This document shows positions 35,681-44,601 of a stretch of 64,000 bases of DNA, one piece after another; position 1 is the stretch's first letter; each line of letters starts with the position of its first letter. The translations under genes and the position numbers were made by a program. The notes below the pieces were generated by a model. It searched no databases and had not been told where the DNA came from. It was given only the letters and a program-made list of their open reading frames with translations. Origin of the DNA: Candidatus Kosakonia sp. 282A-S69 (GTDB lineage: Bacteria > Pseudomonadota > Gammaproteobacteria > Enterobacterales > Enterobacteriaceae); NCBI RefSeq assembly GCF_029433855.1, contig NZ_JAROAU010000001.1, positions 241,608-305,607 of the forward strand, in the 5' to 3' direction.

Positions 35681-36619
35681 ATGATGATTCGGCTGGAAGA
35701 TGTCACGCTGTTTGTTCGCTCGGCGCTGCTGGGCAGTTTTTCTAACGCCGCGCGCGAAGCCGGGCTGCTTCCCGGCCAGGTCAGCGCCGCGGTACACCGC
35801 CTGGAGCGCGATCTCGATAAGCGCCTGTTTGTGCGCTCGACCCGCAGCCTGCGCTTAACGGCTGAAGGTGAAAAATACCTTCCCTTTGCCCAGGAGATGC
35901 TGGAGGTGGTGCGCGCCGGAGCGGAGAGCCTGCACAGTGGTGATAACGAACCGCAGGGCGAGTTACGTATGGCGGTGCCGTCGGATCTGGGGCGCAACGT
36001 GCTGCTGCCGATCATCACCCGCTTTTGTGCCGAGTACCCGAAGGTCTCTTTGCGCCTCTCCCTTTCCGATCAACTCAGCGATGTGTTTCGCGATCCGGTA
36101 GATGTCGCTATCCGCTATGGCGTGCTGGATAACAGCAGTTATGTGGCGCTGCCGATTGCTGAAGATAACCGCCGGGTGCTCGTCGCCTCGCCCGCTTATC
36201 TGGCGCAGCATGGCAGGCCGCAAACCCTCGATGAGGTGGTTAACCATCACTGCCTGCTCTTCACCATGAATAATCAGGTGTATGACAAATGGAGCTTTCC
36301 GGAAAATGGTCTGCGCCGGCAGCTGATCGTCAAAAGCCGGATGTTGTGTGATGACGCAGATGTCGCCCGCCGCTGGGCGGTGGAGGGGATGGGCATTGTC
36401 TACAAGTCGTGGATCGATGTCAGCGCCGATGTGCTGGCCGGGCGGCTGGAGATCTTACTGCCGCAGCAGCCCGGCGAGGCCGCGCCGCTCAACCTTATCT
36501 GCCCGCATCGCAAACAGTTCTCCCCGGCGATTCGCCATCTGCACGCTGTTCTGCGGGAAGCATTACGACCCATCACCGCGCAGCTACGCAGCCTGGCGAG
36601 CGAAAAACCGCACGGATAA
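35681..36619 (+). CDS. LysR-family transcriptional regulator
   Basis: A 312-residue regulator. The winged helix-turn-helix is residues 1-60 (LFVRSALLGSFSNAAREAGL; VHRLERDLDKRLFVRSTRSL), followed by the LysR substrate domain (about 90-295: GELRMAVPSDLGRNVLLPII). Two adjacent ATGs (35681, 35684) are possible starts. The sequence belongs to the DhcR/AaeR-like branch that often controls nearby redox genes. It is divergent from the NfsB-like gene and upstream of an aldo/keto reductase. Confidence 0.88.
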   Translation: MMIRLEDVTLFVRSALLGSFSNAAREAGLLPGQVSAAVHRLERDLDKRLFVRSTRSLRLTAEGEKYLPFAQEMLEVVRAGAESLHSGDNEPQGELRMAVPSDLGRNVLLPIITRFCAEYPKVSLRLSLSDQLSDVFRDPVDVAIRYGVLDNSSYVALPIAEDNRRVLVASPAYLAQHGRPQTLDEVVNHHCLLFTMNNQVYDKWSFPENGLRRQLIVKSRMLCDDADVARRWAVEGMGIVYKSWIDVSADVLAGRLEILLPQQPGEAAPLNLICPHRKQFSPAIRHLHAVLREALRPITAQLRSLASEKPHG

Positions 36620-36680
36620 CCAAAAGCGATCGCCATTACGCGCCAGGCTTAAAGTTTGACCTTCACAGGAGGAAGTGGCG

Positions 36681-37634
36681 ATGGCATTACGTTCATTAGG
36701 CACCACGGGGTTGCAGATCCCGGCATTCGTTTTTGGCGGTAATGTGTTTGGCTGGACCGTGGATGAGCAGCAGAGCTTCAGTTTGCTGGACGCGTTACTG
36801 GAAAAGGGCTTTACGGCGATCGATACGGCAGACGTGTACTCCGCATGGGCGCCGGGCAACAAGGGCGGTGAATCGGAAACCATTATTGGTAAATGGCTGG
36901 CGGCGCACCCAGGCCATCGCGATAAAATCACCCTGTTTACGAAAGTGGGCGCCGATATGGGCGAACCCGGCAAAAAAGGGCTCTCGGCACGCTGGATTGA
37001 GCAGGCGGTTGAGGATTCGCTCCGTCGCCTGCAAACGGACTATATCGACCTCTACTTCTCCCACTGGCCGGATAGCGAAACGCCCTATGACGAAACCCTC
37101 GGCGCTTATGAAAAGCTGCTGAAAGCGGGCAAAATCCGCGCGATTGGCGCATCCAACCTTGATGCCCAACAGCTGGCGGAGTCGCTGAAAGTGGCGGATG
37201 AGAAAGGGCTGCCGCGCTATCAGGTGCTGCAACCGGAATATAACCTCTACGATCGCGAGAGCTTTGAAGGCGCGCTACAGGATTTAACGGTGCGGGAAAA
37301 TATTGGCGTCGTGACCTATTACAGCCTCGCTTCGGGCTTCCTGTCCGGGAAATATCGCAGCGAAAGCGATCTTAACCAGAGCCAGCGCGGGCAGGGCATC
37401 GCCAAGTACCTGAATCCGCGCGGCTTTGCGATTCTCGACGCGCTGGATAAGGTGGCTGAAAACCATAACGTGAAACCCGCCGAAGTGGCGCTCGCCTGGC
37501 TTATTAACCAACCGGGCGTCACCGCGCCGATTGCCAGTGCGACCAAAACCGCACACGTCGAGAGTTTCGCGACCGCATTGGCGCTGAACCTCTCTACCGA
37601 CGAGATCGCCGCATTGAATAAAGCTGGCACGTAA
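36681..37634 (+). CDS. Aldo/keto reductase
   Basis: A 317-residue TIM-barrel oxidoreductase. The catalytic tetrad residues are visible as Asp and Tyr in AIDTADVYSAW, Lys in TLFTKVGADM and His in LYFSHWPDSETP. The C-terminal NADPH site is seen as APIASATKTAHVESFA. The frame includes GTG 36675, but AGGAGG at 36667-36672 fits the ATG at 36681 better. Substrates are aldehydes or ketones of unknown identity. It lies 61 bases after the LysR gene in the same direction. Confidence 0.88.
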   Translation: MALRSLGTTGLQIPAFVFGGNVFGWTVDEQQSFSLLDALLEKGFTAIDTADVYSAWAPGNKGGESETIIGKWLAAHPGHRDKITLFTKVGADMGEPGKKGLSARWIEQAVEDSLRRLQTDYIDLYFSHWPDSETPYDETLGAYEKLLKAGKIRAIGASNLDAQQLAESLKVADEKGLPRYQVLQPEYNLYDRESFEGALQDLTVRENIGVVTYYSLASGFLSGKYRSESDLNQSQRGQGIAKYLNPRGFAILDALDKVAENHNVKPAEVALAWLINQPGVTAPIASATKTAHVESFATALALNLSTDEIAALNKAGT

Positions 37635-37644
37635 ACTGCTAAAT

Positions 37645-37672
37645 GCCCGGGTTTTAGCTCGGGCTTCGCCGC
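37645..37672 (+). terminator. Possible terminator after the aldo/keto reductase
   Basis: GCCCG and CGGGC pair around a ten-base loop, followed by TTCGCCGCTTCTTTG. The stem is short, so efficiency may be low. Confidence 0.5.
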
Positions 37673-37756
37673 TTCTTTGTTTTATGAGCATTCCCTAAAA
37701 AAAAGCAAATCATGTGCGATAAGATGTCAGGCAAAAATAGCTAATGGATAAAAGAA

Positions 37757-38695
37757 ATGAAAAGGACTGCTCATCATCATTCTCCTCAACCTAGGGTTTT
37801 TAGCTTGTCACATTCTGTTGGCGAATGTGGTTCAAACGATCCTTACGATGTGGAACTACTTCAAGGCAAAATTAAAAAAGCAGGTTATACGCAAGCTACA
37901 GGCCGTACGATTAACGAGAACGGCTCCTGCACTCCGGACACCTTAGAGGCTATTCGATGGTTCCAGGCATTAATCAACATGCCTGCAACGGGTTTAGTAT
38001 ATCCAACTGACATGTGGTTTATTGAGGCTTTAGAAAATGCAACCTCACTTCACTGGCGTGTAAAACATGTTGGTGGGGTTTTAACCGTTCAGGAAGGACA
38101 ATTAACATTTGATTATGAGGGTGTTGACTATATTACCGCTGCCGCACCCTTTCGACAGCCAGCTCGTATGCCATGGTTTTCACGCATATTACACCATCCA
38201 TCACAAGATTCAGGTGTTACACTCGGGCGCGGTTTTGATATGAAAAAACGTACCGCCGGAAGCATTCTATACATACTCAGAAAAGCAGGTGTAGAAGAGT
38301 ATAAAGCGCAAATTTGTGCTAAAGCAGCCTACTTGCAAGGTAGAGAGGCTGATGTTTTTATTTCCGTTTACGGCCCTCTGGTTGGTGAAATTACACATCA
38401 ACAACAGGTTCGTCTTTTTGATATTTCGTATCGAGAGAAGAAGGATTATGCCAAGGGAGTTTATGATCGAACTGCTGCAAAGATATCAAATGCACTTTCT
38501 TGGCATGAAATTGACATAAAAATTAGGGACGTATTTGTAGACACTATCTTTCAGGGAAATCAAACTGCCCGAGTTCTGGTGAAAATTATGGCTGAGCGCG
38601 GTTCGAAGCAAGATGTTATTAATTACCTTAAAACTGATTTATATCAGTCAAGAGATCCACAACGTTTGTCGCTAAGGTTGAATTACTTAAGATGA
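37757..38695 (+). CDS. Peptidoglycan-binding plus pesticin-type muramidase (putative effector)
   Basis: A 312-residue protein without a signal peptide. Residues about 31-85 form a PG_binding_1-like domain (GSCTPDTLEAIRWFQALINM). Residues about 115-310 resemble the pesticin/T4-lysozyme-like domain, with Glu121 (TFDYEGVDY), Thr155 and Asp161 (GVTLGRGFDM). The Thr-to-Asp spacing of six equals that of pesticin Thr201/Asp207. It would cleave the glycan backbone of peptidoglycan. It is AT-rich, unlike its neighbours. The stop overlaps a secreted LprI-like inhibitor gene by four bases. The pair looks like a type VI effector with immunity, but no vgrG, PAAR or hcp gene is nearby. A colicin-like or phage-derived role is possible. 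Confidence 0.75.
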   Translation: MKRTAHHHSPQPRVFSLSHSVGECGSNDPYDVELLQGKIKKAGYTQATGRTINENGSCTPDTLEAIRWFQALINMPATGLVYPTDMWFIEALENATSLHWRVKHVGGVLTVQEGQLTFDYEGVDYITAAAPFRQPARMPWFSRILHHPSQDSGVTLGRGFDMKKRTAGSILYILRKAGVEEYKAQICAKAAYLQGREADVFISVYGPLVGEITHQQQVRLFDISYREKKDYAKGVYDRTAAKISNALSWHEIDIKIRDVFVDTIFQGNQTARVLVKIMAERGSKQDVINYLKTDLYQSRDPQRLSLRLNYLR

Positions 38696-39120
38696 AAATT
38701 AACGTATTCTTTGTCGCTCTATTCATTTTTGCAAATGGCGCATTTGCGGCATCTAAAGCATCTTTTGAGCAAAAAAGCATTTCCCACTGCATCGAAAAAT
38801 ATGGCGAAAACGATGATGAGTGTTTAGAGGATGTAAACGATACCTCTGAGGCTGCGCTGAATAAGGCTTATGAAGCGAAGCTGAAAGAGATCTCCTCTTT
38901 TGACTACACGCGCTGGTGGCGAGGCTCTCAGGAGCAGAAAGATCGCATGCTGGCAACCTATAAGCAGAATCAGACAGAGTGGCTTCAGTACAGAAACAAT
39001 TACTGCGAACTGGTGAGCACACAAGCGATGGGCACCCATGCATTTGGTGAAGCTATGTTAGGTTGCGTTCTCAATATGAATACGTTGCGTATTGATCAGA
39101 TTAATAAAATCCGGCTTTAA
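38692..39120 (+). CDS. Periplasmic LprI/DUF1311-type lysozyme inhibitor (putative immunity)
   Basis: A 142-residue protein with a signal peptide (MKINVFFVALFIFANGAFA, cut before ASKAS). The mature part has the LprI/DUF1311 pattern: four cysteines (33, 44, 105, 125), LNKAYEAKLKEI, TEWLQYRNNYCEL and a C-terminal LNMNTLRIDQINKI. LprI proteins inhibit lysozymes in the periplasm. Its ATG overlaps the muramidase stop (ATGA), so translation is coupled and self-protection is the obvious role. This pairing of function is inference from context. Low GC, as in its partner. Confidence 0.8.
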   Translation: MKINVFFVALFIFANGAFAASKASFEQKSISHCIEKYGENDDECLEDVNDTSEAALNKAYEAKLKEISSFDYTRWWRGSQEQKDRMLATYKQNQTEWLQYRNNYCELVSTQAMGTHAFGEAMLGCVLNMNTLRIDQINKIRL

Positions 39121-39139
39121 ACCCGCCATACCTCGATAC

Positions 39140-39193
39140 TTATCCGGCCTACAAACCCTGTAGGCCGGATAAGGCGTGAGCCGCCATCCGGCA
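39140..39193. repeat. BIME/REP pair
   Basis: TATCCGGCCTAC and GTAGGCCGGATA pair in a perfect inverted array, followed by AAGGCGTGAGCCGCC and ATCCGGC. It lies between converging genes, just after the immunity-like gene. Confidence 0.85.
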
Positions 39194-39199
39194 TCGCCC

Positions 39200-40372
39200 T
39201 TATTGCGCTGAGCCGACCCGCCAGGCCATCGCGGCGCTGGCAACGGCGAACAGCGCCATGATCCATGCCATCGTCCACGGCGTGCCGTCGCCAAACCCGG
39301 CCAGCAGCAGGGAAGAGATAATGCCGCTGCCATATTGCAGGGAGCCAATCAGCGCTGAGGCCGAGCCGGCAAAGGCCGGTACAGTATCCAGCGCGGCGGC
39401 GGTTGAGGCGGCGGCGATAATGCCGTTCATTGAAAAGAAAACAAACACTGTCATCAGCACGGCAACCAGGCCGCCGAATTGCAGTTTCACCAGCAGCGCC
39501 AGCACGACCCCCGCGAGGGCGGCCAGCGTGACGGCGATCTTCAGCAGCTTATCGAGTGGATGGCGCTGCACCAGCCGCCGGTTGACGGCGCTCATCCCCA
39601 TCAGACCCACAATATTCAGCGCAAATAGCCAGCCGAAATGCTGCGGTGCGACGTCGTAATAGCCAATGTAAACAAATGGTGAACCGGTGACGAAGGCGTA
39701 AGCGGAGACATAGAAAAAGGTGACGCACAGCGTGTAGCGCATAAACGCGCGGTTGCGCAGCAGCGTAAAGTAGTTGCGAAATACGCCCGTCAGCGAAGCG
39801 TGAATGCGCTTCTCTGCGGGCAGGGTTTCCGGCAGCGCGAAGAGGGAGATAAACATCAGCCCGCCAATCACCACCAGGATCCAGAAAGCCGCATGCCAGG
39901 TGGTGAATTTGATAATCTGCCCGCCCGCCAGCGGCCCGATAATCGGGGCGATGGCCATAATAATGGTCAGTGTAGAGAGCATCTGCGCCGCGCGGGTGCG
40001 CACAAAGAGATCGCGGATCATCGCCCGCGCCAGCATCGGCCCGGTACAGGCACCAAATGCCTGAAACACTCGCCAAAACACCATCTGGTGGATCTCCGTC
40101 GATAGTGCACAGCCCGCAGAGCCGATGATAAACAGCACCATGCCGATAAACAGCGGCTTTCGGCGACCGATTGCATCGCTCACCGGCCCCCACACCAGCT
40201 GCGCCAGCGCGAAGCCCATCAAAAAGCCGGTAATGGTCAACTCGACATCTCCGTGCAGCTCGCGTGCCATCAGCGGCATTGCGGGCAGGTAGATATCCGT
40301 CGACAGGGAGGTGAAGGCCATCAGCGCGCTGAGGATCGCGAGAAACAGCGGCCCGTGTAGCTTGGTTTGCAT
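39200..40372 (-). CDS. Bcr/CflA-family MFS drug transporter
   Basis: A 390-residue exporter with 12 helices. Family marks are STDIYLPAMPLMARELHGD in helix 1, the motif A loop GPVSDAIGRRKPLFIGM and the segment RVFQAFGACTGPMLARAMIR in helix 4. It resembles Bcr (bicyclomycin and dipeptide export) and its relatives; the substrate is not known. The start ATG 40372 follows AGGAA. It is divergent from the DapA-like gene and may share an upstream region of 250 bases with it. Confidence 0.87.
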   Translation of the reverse strand: MQTKLHGPLFLAILSALMAFTSLSTDIYLPAMPLMARELHGDVELTITGFLMGFALAQLVWGPVSDAIGRRKPLFIGMVLFIIGSAGCALSTEIHQMVFWRVFQAFGACTGPMLARAMIRDLFVRTRAAQMLSTLTIIMAIAPIIGPLAGGQIIKFTTWHAAFWILVVIGGLMFISLFALPETLPAEKRIHASLTGVFRNYFTLLRNRAFMRYTLCVTFFYVSAYAFVTGSPFVYIGYYDVAPQHFGWLFALNIVGLMGMSAVNRRLVQRHPLDKLLKIAVTLAALAGVVLALLVKLQFGGLVAVLMTVFVFFSMNGIIAAASTAAALDTVPAFAGSASALIGSLQYGSGIISSLLLAGFGDGTPWTMAWIMALFAVASAAMAWRVGSAQ

Positions 40373-40624
40373 AAATTCCTGATTACGTCACAAAGAGAGT
40401 TGCCGACAGCGCGGCGCGTTAATTTAAGCAGGGCGACACAAAGCGTAACGCCATTAAATCGCGCCTCAACTCACTCTGTTTTTCCGGCCTGCAACGCGCG
40501 AAATGTGGTTTATTCTTCAGAGTCTGCTGACGCTTTTTGTGAGGCAAACAACGAACCTGTCGGCGGATCAGGCCGTATGATGCCAGGTTGCCACACTGAA
40601 AAAATGCCTAATGAGGGAACAAGA

Positions 40625-41518
40625 ATGGACTTCACAGGATTAAGTGCCTTTGCGCTGACGCCGCTTCTCGATGATCGCCTGGATGAGGCGGCCTATATCA
40701 CCATTATTGAAAAACTGCGCGCCGCTGGCGTCGACTCCATTGGCGCGCTGGGTTCAACGGGGTGTTATCCCTACTTTAGCCGCAGCGAGCGCGCAAGCGT
40801 CCTGCGTCTGGCAACAGAGTACTCCGGCGCGGTGCCGGTGATCGCCGGGATTGGTGCACTGCGTACGCGCGATGTGCTCTGGCTGGCGGAGGATGCGCAG
40901 AAAGCGGGCGTCAGCGCCGTGCTGCTGGCTCCGGTCTCCTATCATCCGTTAACAGAAGATGAGGTCTTCAGTCTGTTTGCCGCCGTCACCCGCGAGCTGT
41001 CGGTGCCGCTCTGCATCTATAACAACCCCACCGCCACCCACTTTAACTTCAGCGACGAACTGCTTGCCCGTATCGCCCAGTTGCCCAATATTGGCTCGAT
41101 CAAAATCCCCCCCCTTGCCGCCGAGCTTGCCCCGCAGCGGGTAAGTGCGCTGCGCGCGCACATCCCGGCGGATATCCGGCTGGGTATCAGCGGCGACGGC
41201 ACGGCGGTTGAAGCGCTGAATGCCGGTTGCAGTGTCTGGTATTCGGTGTTCGGCGGGCTTTTCCCGCAGAGGGCATTAGCGATTTCTCGTGCGGCGATGG
41301 CGGGTGATATCGCGCAGGCGCGCCAGCATACCGCCGCGCTCCAGCCGCTGTGGGATCTGTTTAAACGTTACGGCGGCAGCTTGCGCGTCATTGCCACCGC
41401 GGCGGAGCTACTCGGCGTGGTGAAAGCGCCATGTTTACCCGCGCCTTTGCAGACGCTGCAGGGCGACGCGCGACGCGAGGTTGCCCAGGTGATTGAGCAG
41501 CTGCGATTAACCGCGTGA
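40625..41518 (+). CDS. DapA-family aldolase/lyase
   Basis: A 297-residue class I aldolase-like protein. Lys160 (IGSIKIPP) is the Schiff-base residue and Tyr132 (CIYNNPTATH) the catalytic tyrosine. The N-terminal loop GALGSTGCYPYFSRSER replaces the DapA GTTGE loop, so the true reaction is probably not dihydrodipicolinate synthesis but a pyruvate-dependent condensation or cleavage. ATG 40625 is preceded by GAGGGAACAAGA; a frame opens at 40367 without support. It is convergent with an AbrB-type gene across a REP. Confidence 0.85.
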   Translation: MDFTGLSAFALTPLLDDRLDEAAYITIIEKLRAAGVDSIGALGSTGCYPYFSRSERASVLRLATEYSGAVPVIAGIGALRTRDVLWLAEDAQKAGVSAVLLAPVSYHPLTEDEVFSLFAAVTRELSVPLCIYNNPTATHFNFSDELLARIAQLPNIGSIKIPPLAAELAPQRVSALRAHIPADIRLGISGDGTAVEALNAGCSVWYSVFGGLFPQRALAISRAAMAGDIAQARQHTAALQPLWDLFKRYGGSLRVIATAAELLGVVKAPCLPAPLQTLQGDARREVAQVIEQLRLTA

Positions 41519-41524
41519 GAAGAT

Positions 41525-41553
41525 TGCCGGATGGCGGCTGTGCCTTATCCGGC
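41525..41553. repeat. REP element
   Basis: TGCCGGATGGCGGC and GCCTTATCCGGC form the typical REP arrangement between two converging genes. Confidence 0.75.
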
Positions 41554-41568
41554 CAACACACGCGTGAA

Positions 41569-42627
41569 TTATCTTCCCAGCCGCTTCGCAACAAAGCGTG
41601 AGATCGCCGGGCCGGTAATCAGCACCACAATAAAGCGTCCGGTCTGCATCGCCATCACAAAGGCGATATCGACATGGCTTGATGAGGCGATAATCGCTAC
41701 CGTATCCGCGCCGCCGGGGCTGGTGGCAAGATAGGCGGTGAGCGGATCGATGCCGGCGAATTTCACCAGCAGGAAGGCGAAACCGCAGCAGATCGCTACC
41801 AGCGTCAATACCGACAGCAGCACACGCGGCAGGGCGCGGGCGGCGTAGAGCACAATCTCGCGCGTAAAGCGCAGGCCAATACTCCAGCCGATAAGGGCGT
41901 AAGAGAGCGCCAGCAGCCACGACGGCAATTCCAGCATCAGTAAGCCGCTATCCTCGACAATCATTCCCAGCGCGAGCGTAATCAGTAGCGGCCCCGAGGG
42001 GAGCTTCACCCGTCTGGCAATCAGAAAGCCGACCGTAATCAGTAATAACGTTGCCATAAACGGCCACACGCGCAGCGGGCCGAACAGCGTGAAGGTGGCC
42101 ACCGCATGCTCGGCGCTCTCTGCCCCCATACCGATGCGGGTGACCAGCACCGCGACCAGCGCCACCACCATCACCCGCAGATACTGCATAAACGCCACCA
42201 GGCGTACATCGGCACCGAAGCTTTCCGCCATTATGGTCATCGCCGCCGCCGCGCCGGGCGATGAACCCCAAATTGCGGTCGAGCCGGGAAAGACCTGTAG
42301 CTTCGCCATGATCCAGCCGAGAATCGCGCTGGCGAAAATCACCGAGAAAATACAGAGCACAAATAGCGGCCAGTCGGCGGCGATACGACCAAATACCGAC
42401 GGCGGAATGGCGTGGGCAATCATTGCGCCAACCACCGCCTGCGCGGCGCTAAAGCCCTGTTTATTAATGGTAACGGGCCGCCCATTGATGGCAAGAAGAA
42501 TGCCCGCGAACATGGGGCCAAGCAGCAGGGCGGCAGGAAGATGGAGCCACTCCATCGATAACACCAGTACAACCGAGAGTGCAACCAGAGAGACCCAATT
42601 ACGCTGTGTGGGCAAAAAAACTGCCAT
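41569..42627 (-). CDS. AbrB-family membrane protein (YbgN-like)
   Basis: A 352-residue protein with ten or so hydrophobic helices in two repeats: LPAALLLGPMFAGILLAING in the first and LPSGPLLITLALGMIVEDSG in the second. PGGADTVAIIASSSHVDIAF near the end is typical of the AbrB (DUF4010-like) duplication family. It may be a transporter; E. coli AbrB was linked to aidB regulation but a mechanism is lacking. The frame opens at TTG 42636; ATG 42627 is preceded by AAGGA. Confidence 0.82.
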   Translation of the reverse strand: MAVFLPTQRNWVSLVALSVVLVLSMEWLHLPAALLLGPMFAGILLAINGRPVTINKQGFSAAQAVVGAMIAHAIPPSVFGRIAADWPLFVLCIFSVIFASAILGWIMAKLQVFPGSTAIWGSSPGAAAAMTIMAESFGADVRLVAFMQYLRVMVVALVAVLVTRIGMGAESAEHAVATFTLFGPLRVWPFMATLLLITVGFLIARRVKLPSGPLLITLALGMIVEDSGLLMLELPSWLLALSYALIGWSIGLRFTREIVLYAARALPRVLLSVLTLVAICCGFAFLLVKFAGIDPLTAYLATSPGGADTVAIIASSSHVDIAFVMAMQTGRFIVVLITGPAISRFVAKRLGR

Positions 42628-42766
42628 TAAAGGCAATCCTTTTGTGTCGCCGCAATACGAATAAAGAGGTTGGATAACATACGCTTCCCGCTATCAATAA
42701 ATTGAAAAGTAAATCAGGTTATTGGACTGTAAGCGCTCTCTCTGCGGACTGCAAACACGAGACTCT

Positions 42767-42804
42767 TTTTAAATAAAAGGTGTAAATCAAAAATCATTTA
42801 CACC
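42767..42804 (-). terminator. AT-rich terminator of the decarboxylase operon
   Basis: GGTGTAAAT and ATTTACACC (42779-42787 and 42796-42804) form a perfect 9-bp stem. On the minus strand TTTTATTTAAAAAG follows. It is 33 bases beyond the decarboxylase stop. Confidence 0.75.
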
Positions 42805-42837
42805 CTGTGCCGCTTCTATTAGCAAAAATAATGTCAT

Positions 42838-44562
42838 CTATTTATTGTTGTAATTCCTGCCCCTTACTTCATCCCGTGCCGCCATAATGCAATCCAGCAC
42901 GTGCTTCATCAGCTCCGGCGTCAGATGCATGTTCATAATGTAGATTTTCAGCGCGAACACTTTCGCATCCGGATCGGCCGCATCGCGGTTGTACCCGGTG
43001 ACGCAGAAGCCGGTGGTAAAGCTCATGTAGGGCGTATACATACCGTTAACCTTCTTGCCTGCGCGAAACCATTCATAGAGTTTATTGCCAATTGCCAGCG
43101 TTAACTGATTATGCGCCGACAGCTGCGGCTTATAAGCGGGATCGGTGAGTTCACGCTGATACTGCTCCTGCGCGTCGATGCCCCGGGGATAGATGCGGAG
43201 CAGGGTAACCATGCCATTATCCTGCGGATTGACGCATACCGTAGATCGCTCCCTTTGCAGGAGATTACGCATCACCAGATGATTTTCCAGGATGGCACCC
43301 AGACATGCCTGGAAACCCTCATAGCCAAAGTATTTTAGTGTCGCCCAGCCTGCGACCGCGCCGGTTGCCGCGCGCGAAACTTCAAGCGTGTAGTGGTAAG
43401 GATTGTAATCCGTACGGGACTGCAGATAAGCCGAGCCGGGACGCTGCAACAGAGCTTCAAACTCGCCGGCATCGCGATAAGCAAAGAAACTGCTGATATA
43501 GGGCGCAAAGCCGGCCTTATGAAAATCAATGCCGATCGCGTCTGCGTATTTCATCTTCTCTAGCGCCCGGGCGTTGCTCTTCATCATCGGTAGTAACGCT
43601 TCGGTGAACTGCAGCGGGTTAGCGGTAAAGTCATATTTCTGGAAGGCCAGCCACGACCAACTGGTGACTGCATCGCAGTAGAGTAGCGCCTTACCGTAAG
43701 GCGCGGCGTTGCGATAGCGATCCAGTAAGCGGCGCACGTCAGCCACCGGATCGAAGGCGTTAGCATCGGTCGTTCCCATCGTGCAGACAACTGACGCAAC
43801 CGGAATATTTTGCATCTGCAGTGCAATCAACACCGCTTCCAGATCTTTTAGATCCATCGCGTTGGTCTTCGGATCGGTTTTGATGCAGATAACATTATCC
43901 GTTCCGAGACCGGTCCAGTCTGTGCTGTTCAGCATGGTGTAATGCGCCTGCTGGGAGCAGAGAACCTTCGCGTTGATGCGTATTCCTTCGCGTCTGGATT
44001 CGGGCAGAACGCGCGTCAGAGCGTATTTAACATGATAGGTCCAGCAGCCAGAACCCCCGTAGGTATAGAGCCCGCCAGCGCGCGGCGCATCCCAGCCAAT
44101 CAGGTTCGCCAGCATCCCGGCGCTTTCCAGTTCAGCGCGCTGAACGTTCCAGGAGTACTCCCCCGATACAATATTGGGGGAGAATGCCTGGGCGATCATG
44201 CCTGCAATAATCGAGGCTGTGTTTCCCTGGGGAATGGTATTGCACATCGCTAATGGATGTCCCCAGTTCGGCATACCGTGAAAAAGTGATGCCGTCTCGT
44301 TAATGACATCCTCGCACTGGCGTAAATTATCGGCCATTTCAGCAACCTTGATACTCTTGTAATTCACATCAAGTTCACCGCTGTTACCTAACCACGCCGG
44401 ACCATTATATTCAGGACGTAATCTGTTTATATGATCGGAAATACGTGTAATGTTTTCAGAAAGGGCATCATATTTATCAGAAAACGCTGAAGGGAATAAT
44501 GACTTTGCTACGTCCTGATATTTTCTTGCTGTTCTGGGTTGGTTTTTATTAATAGTATTCAT
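42838..44562 (-). CDS. PLP-dependent group II amino acid decarboxylase
   Basis: A 574-residue fold-type I PLP enzyme. PLP Lys349 lies in AIGIDFHKAGFAPYISSFF. The stacking His207 is in CSQQAHYTM and the pyridine-N Asp297 in LLYCDAVTSW. Cys and Thr of CTMGTTDANAFDPV hold the phosphate loop region. This is the glutamate/aspartate/diaminobutyrate/aromatic decarboxylase group; the substrate is not readable. The start ATG 44562 is preceded by AAAGGA. A GNAT acetyltransferase gene ends 39 bases upstream in the same direction. The gene lies close to selC, within a segment absent from E. coli K-12. Confidence 0.88.
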   Translation of the reverse strand: MNTINKNQPRTARKYQDVAKSLFPSAFSDKYDALSENITRISDHINRLRPEYNGPAWLGNSGELDVNYKSIKVAEMADNLRQCEDVINETASLFHGMPNWGHPLAMCNTIPQGNTASIIAGMIAQAFSPNIVSGEYSWNVQRAELESAGMLANLIGWDAPRAGGLYTYGGSGCWTYHVKYALTRVLPESRREGIRINAKVLCSQQAHYTMLNSTDWTGLGTDNVICIKTDPKTNAMDLKDLEAVLIALQMQNIPVASVVCTMGTTDANAFDPVADVRRLLDRYRNAAPYGKALLYCDAVTSWSWLAFQKYDFTANPLQFTEALLPMMKSNARALEKMKYADAIGIDFHKAGFAPYISSFFAYRDAGEFEALLQRPGSAYLQSRTDYNPYHYTLEVSRAATGAVAGWATLKYFGYEGFQACLGAILENHLVMRNLLQRERSTVCVNPQDNGMVTLLRIYPRGIDAQEQYQRELTDPAYKPQLSAHNQLTLAIGNKLYEWFRAGKKVNGMYTPYMSFTTGFCVTGYNRDAADPDAKVFALKIYIMNMHLTPELMKHVLDCIMAARDEVRGRNYNNK

Positions 44563-44601
44563 CACAATCCTTTGCGCCTGTAATGGTATTTAAATGAGCG
44601 G

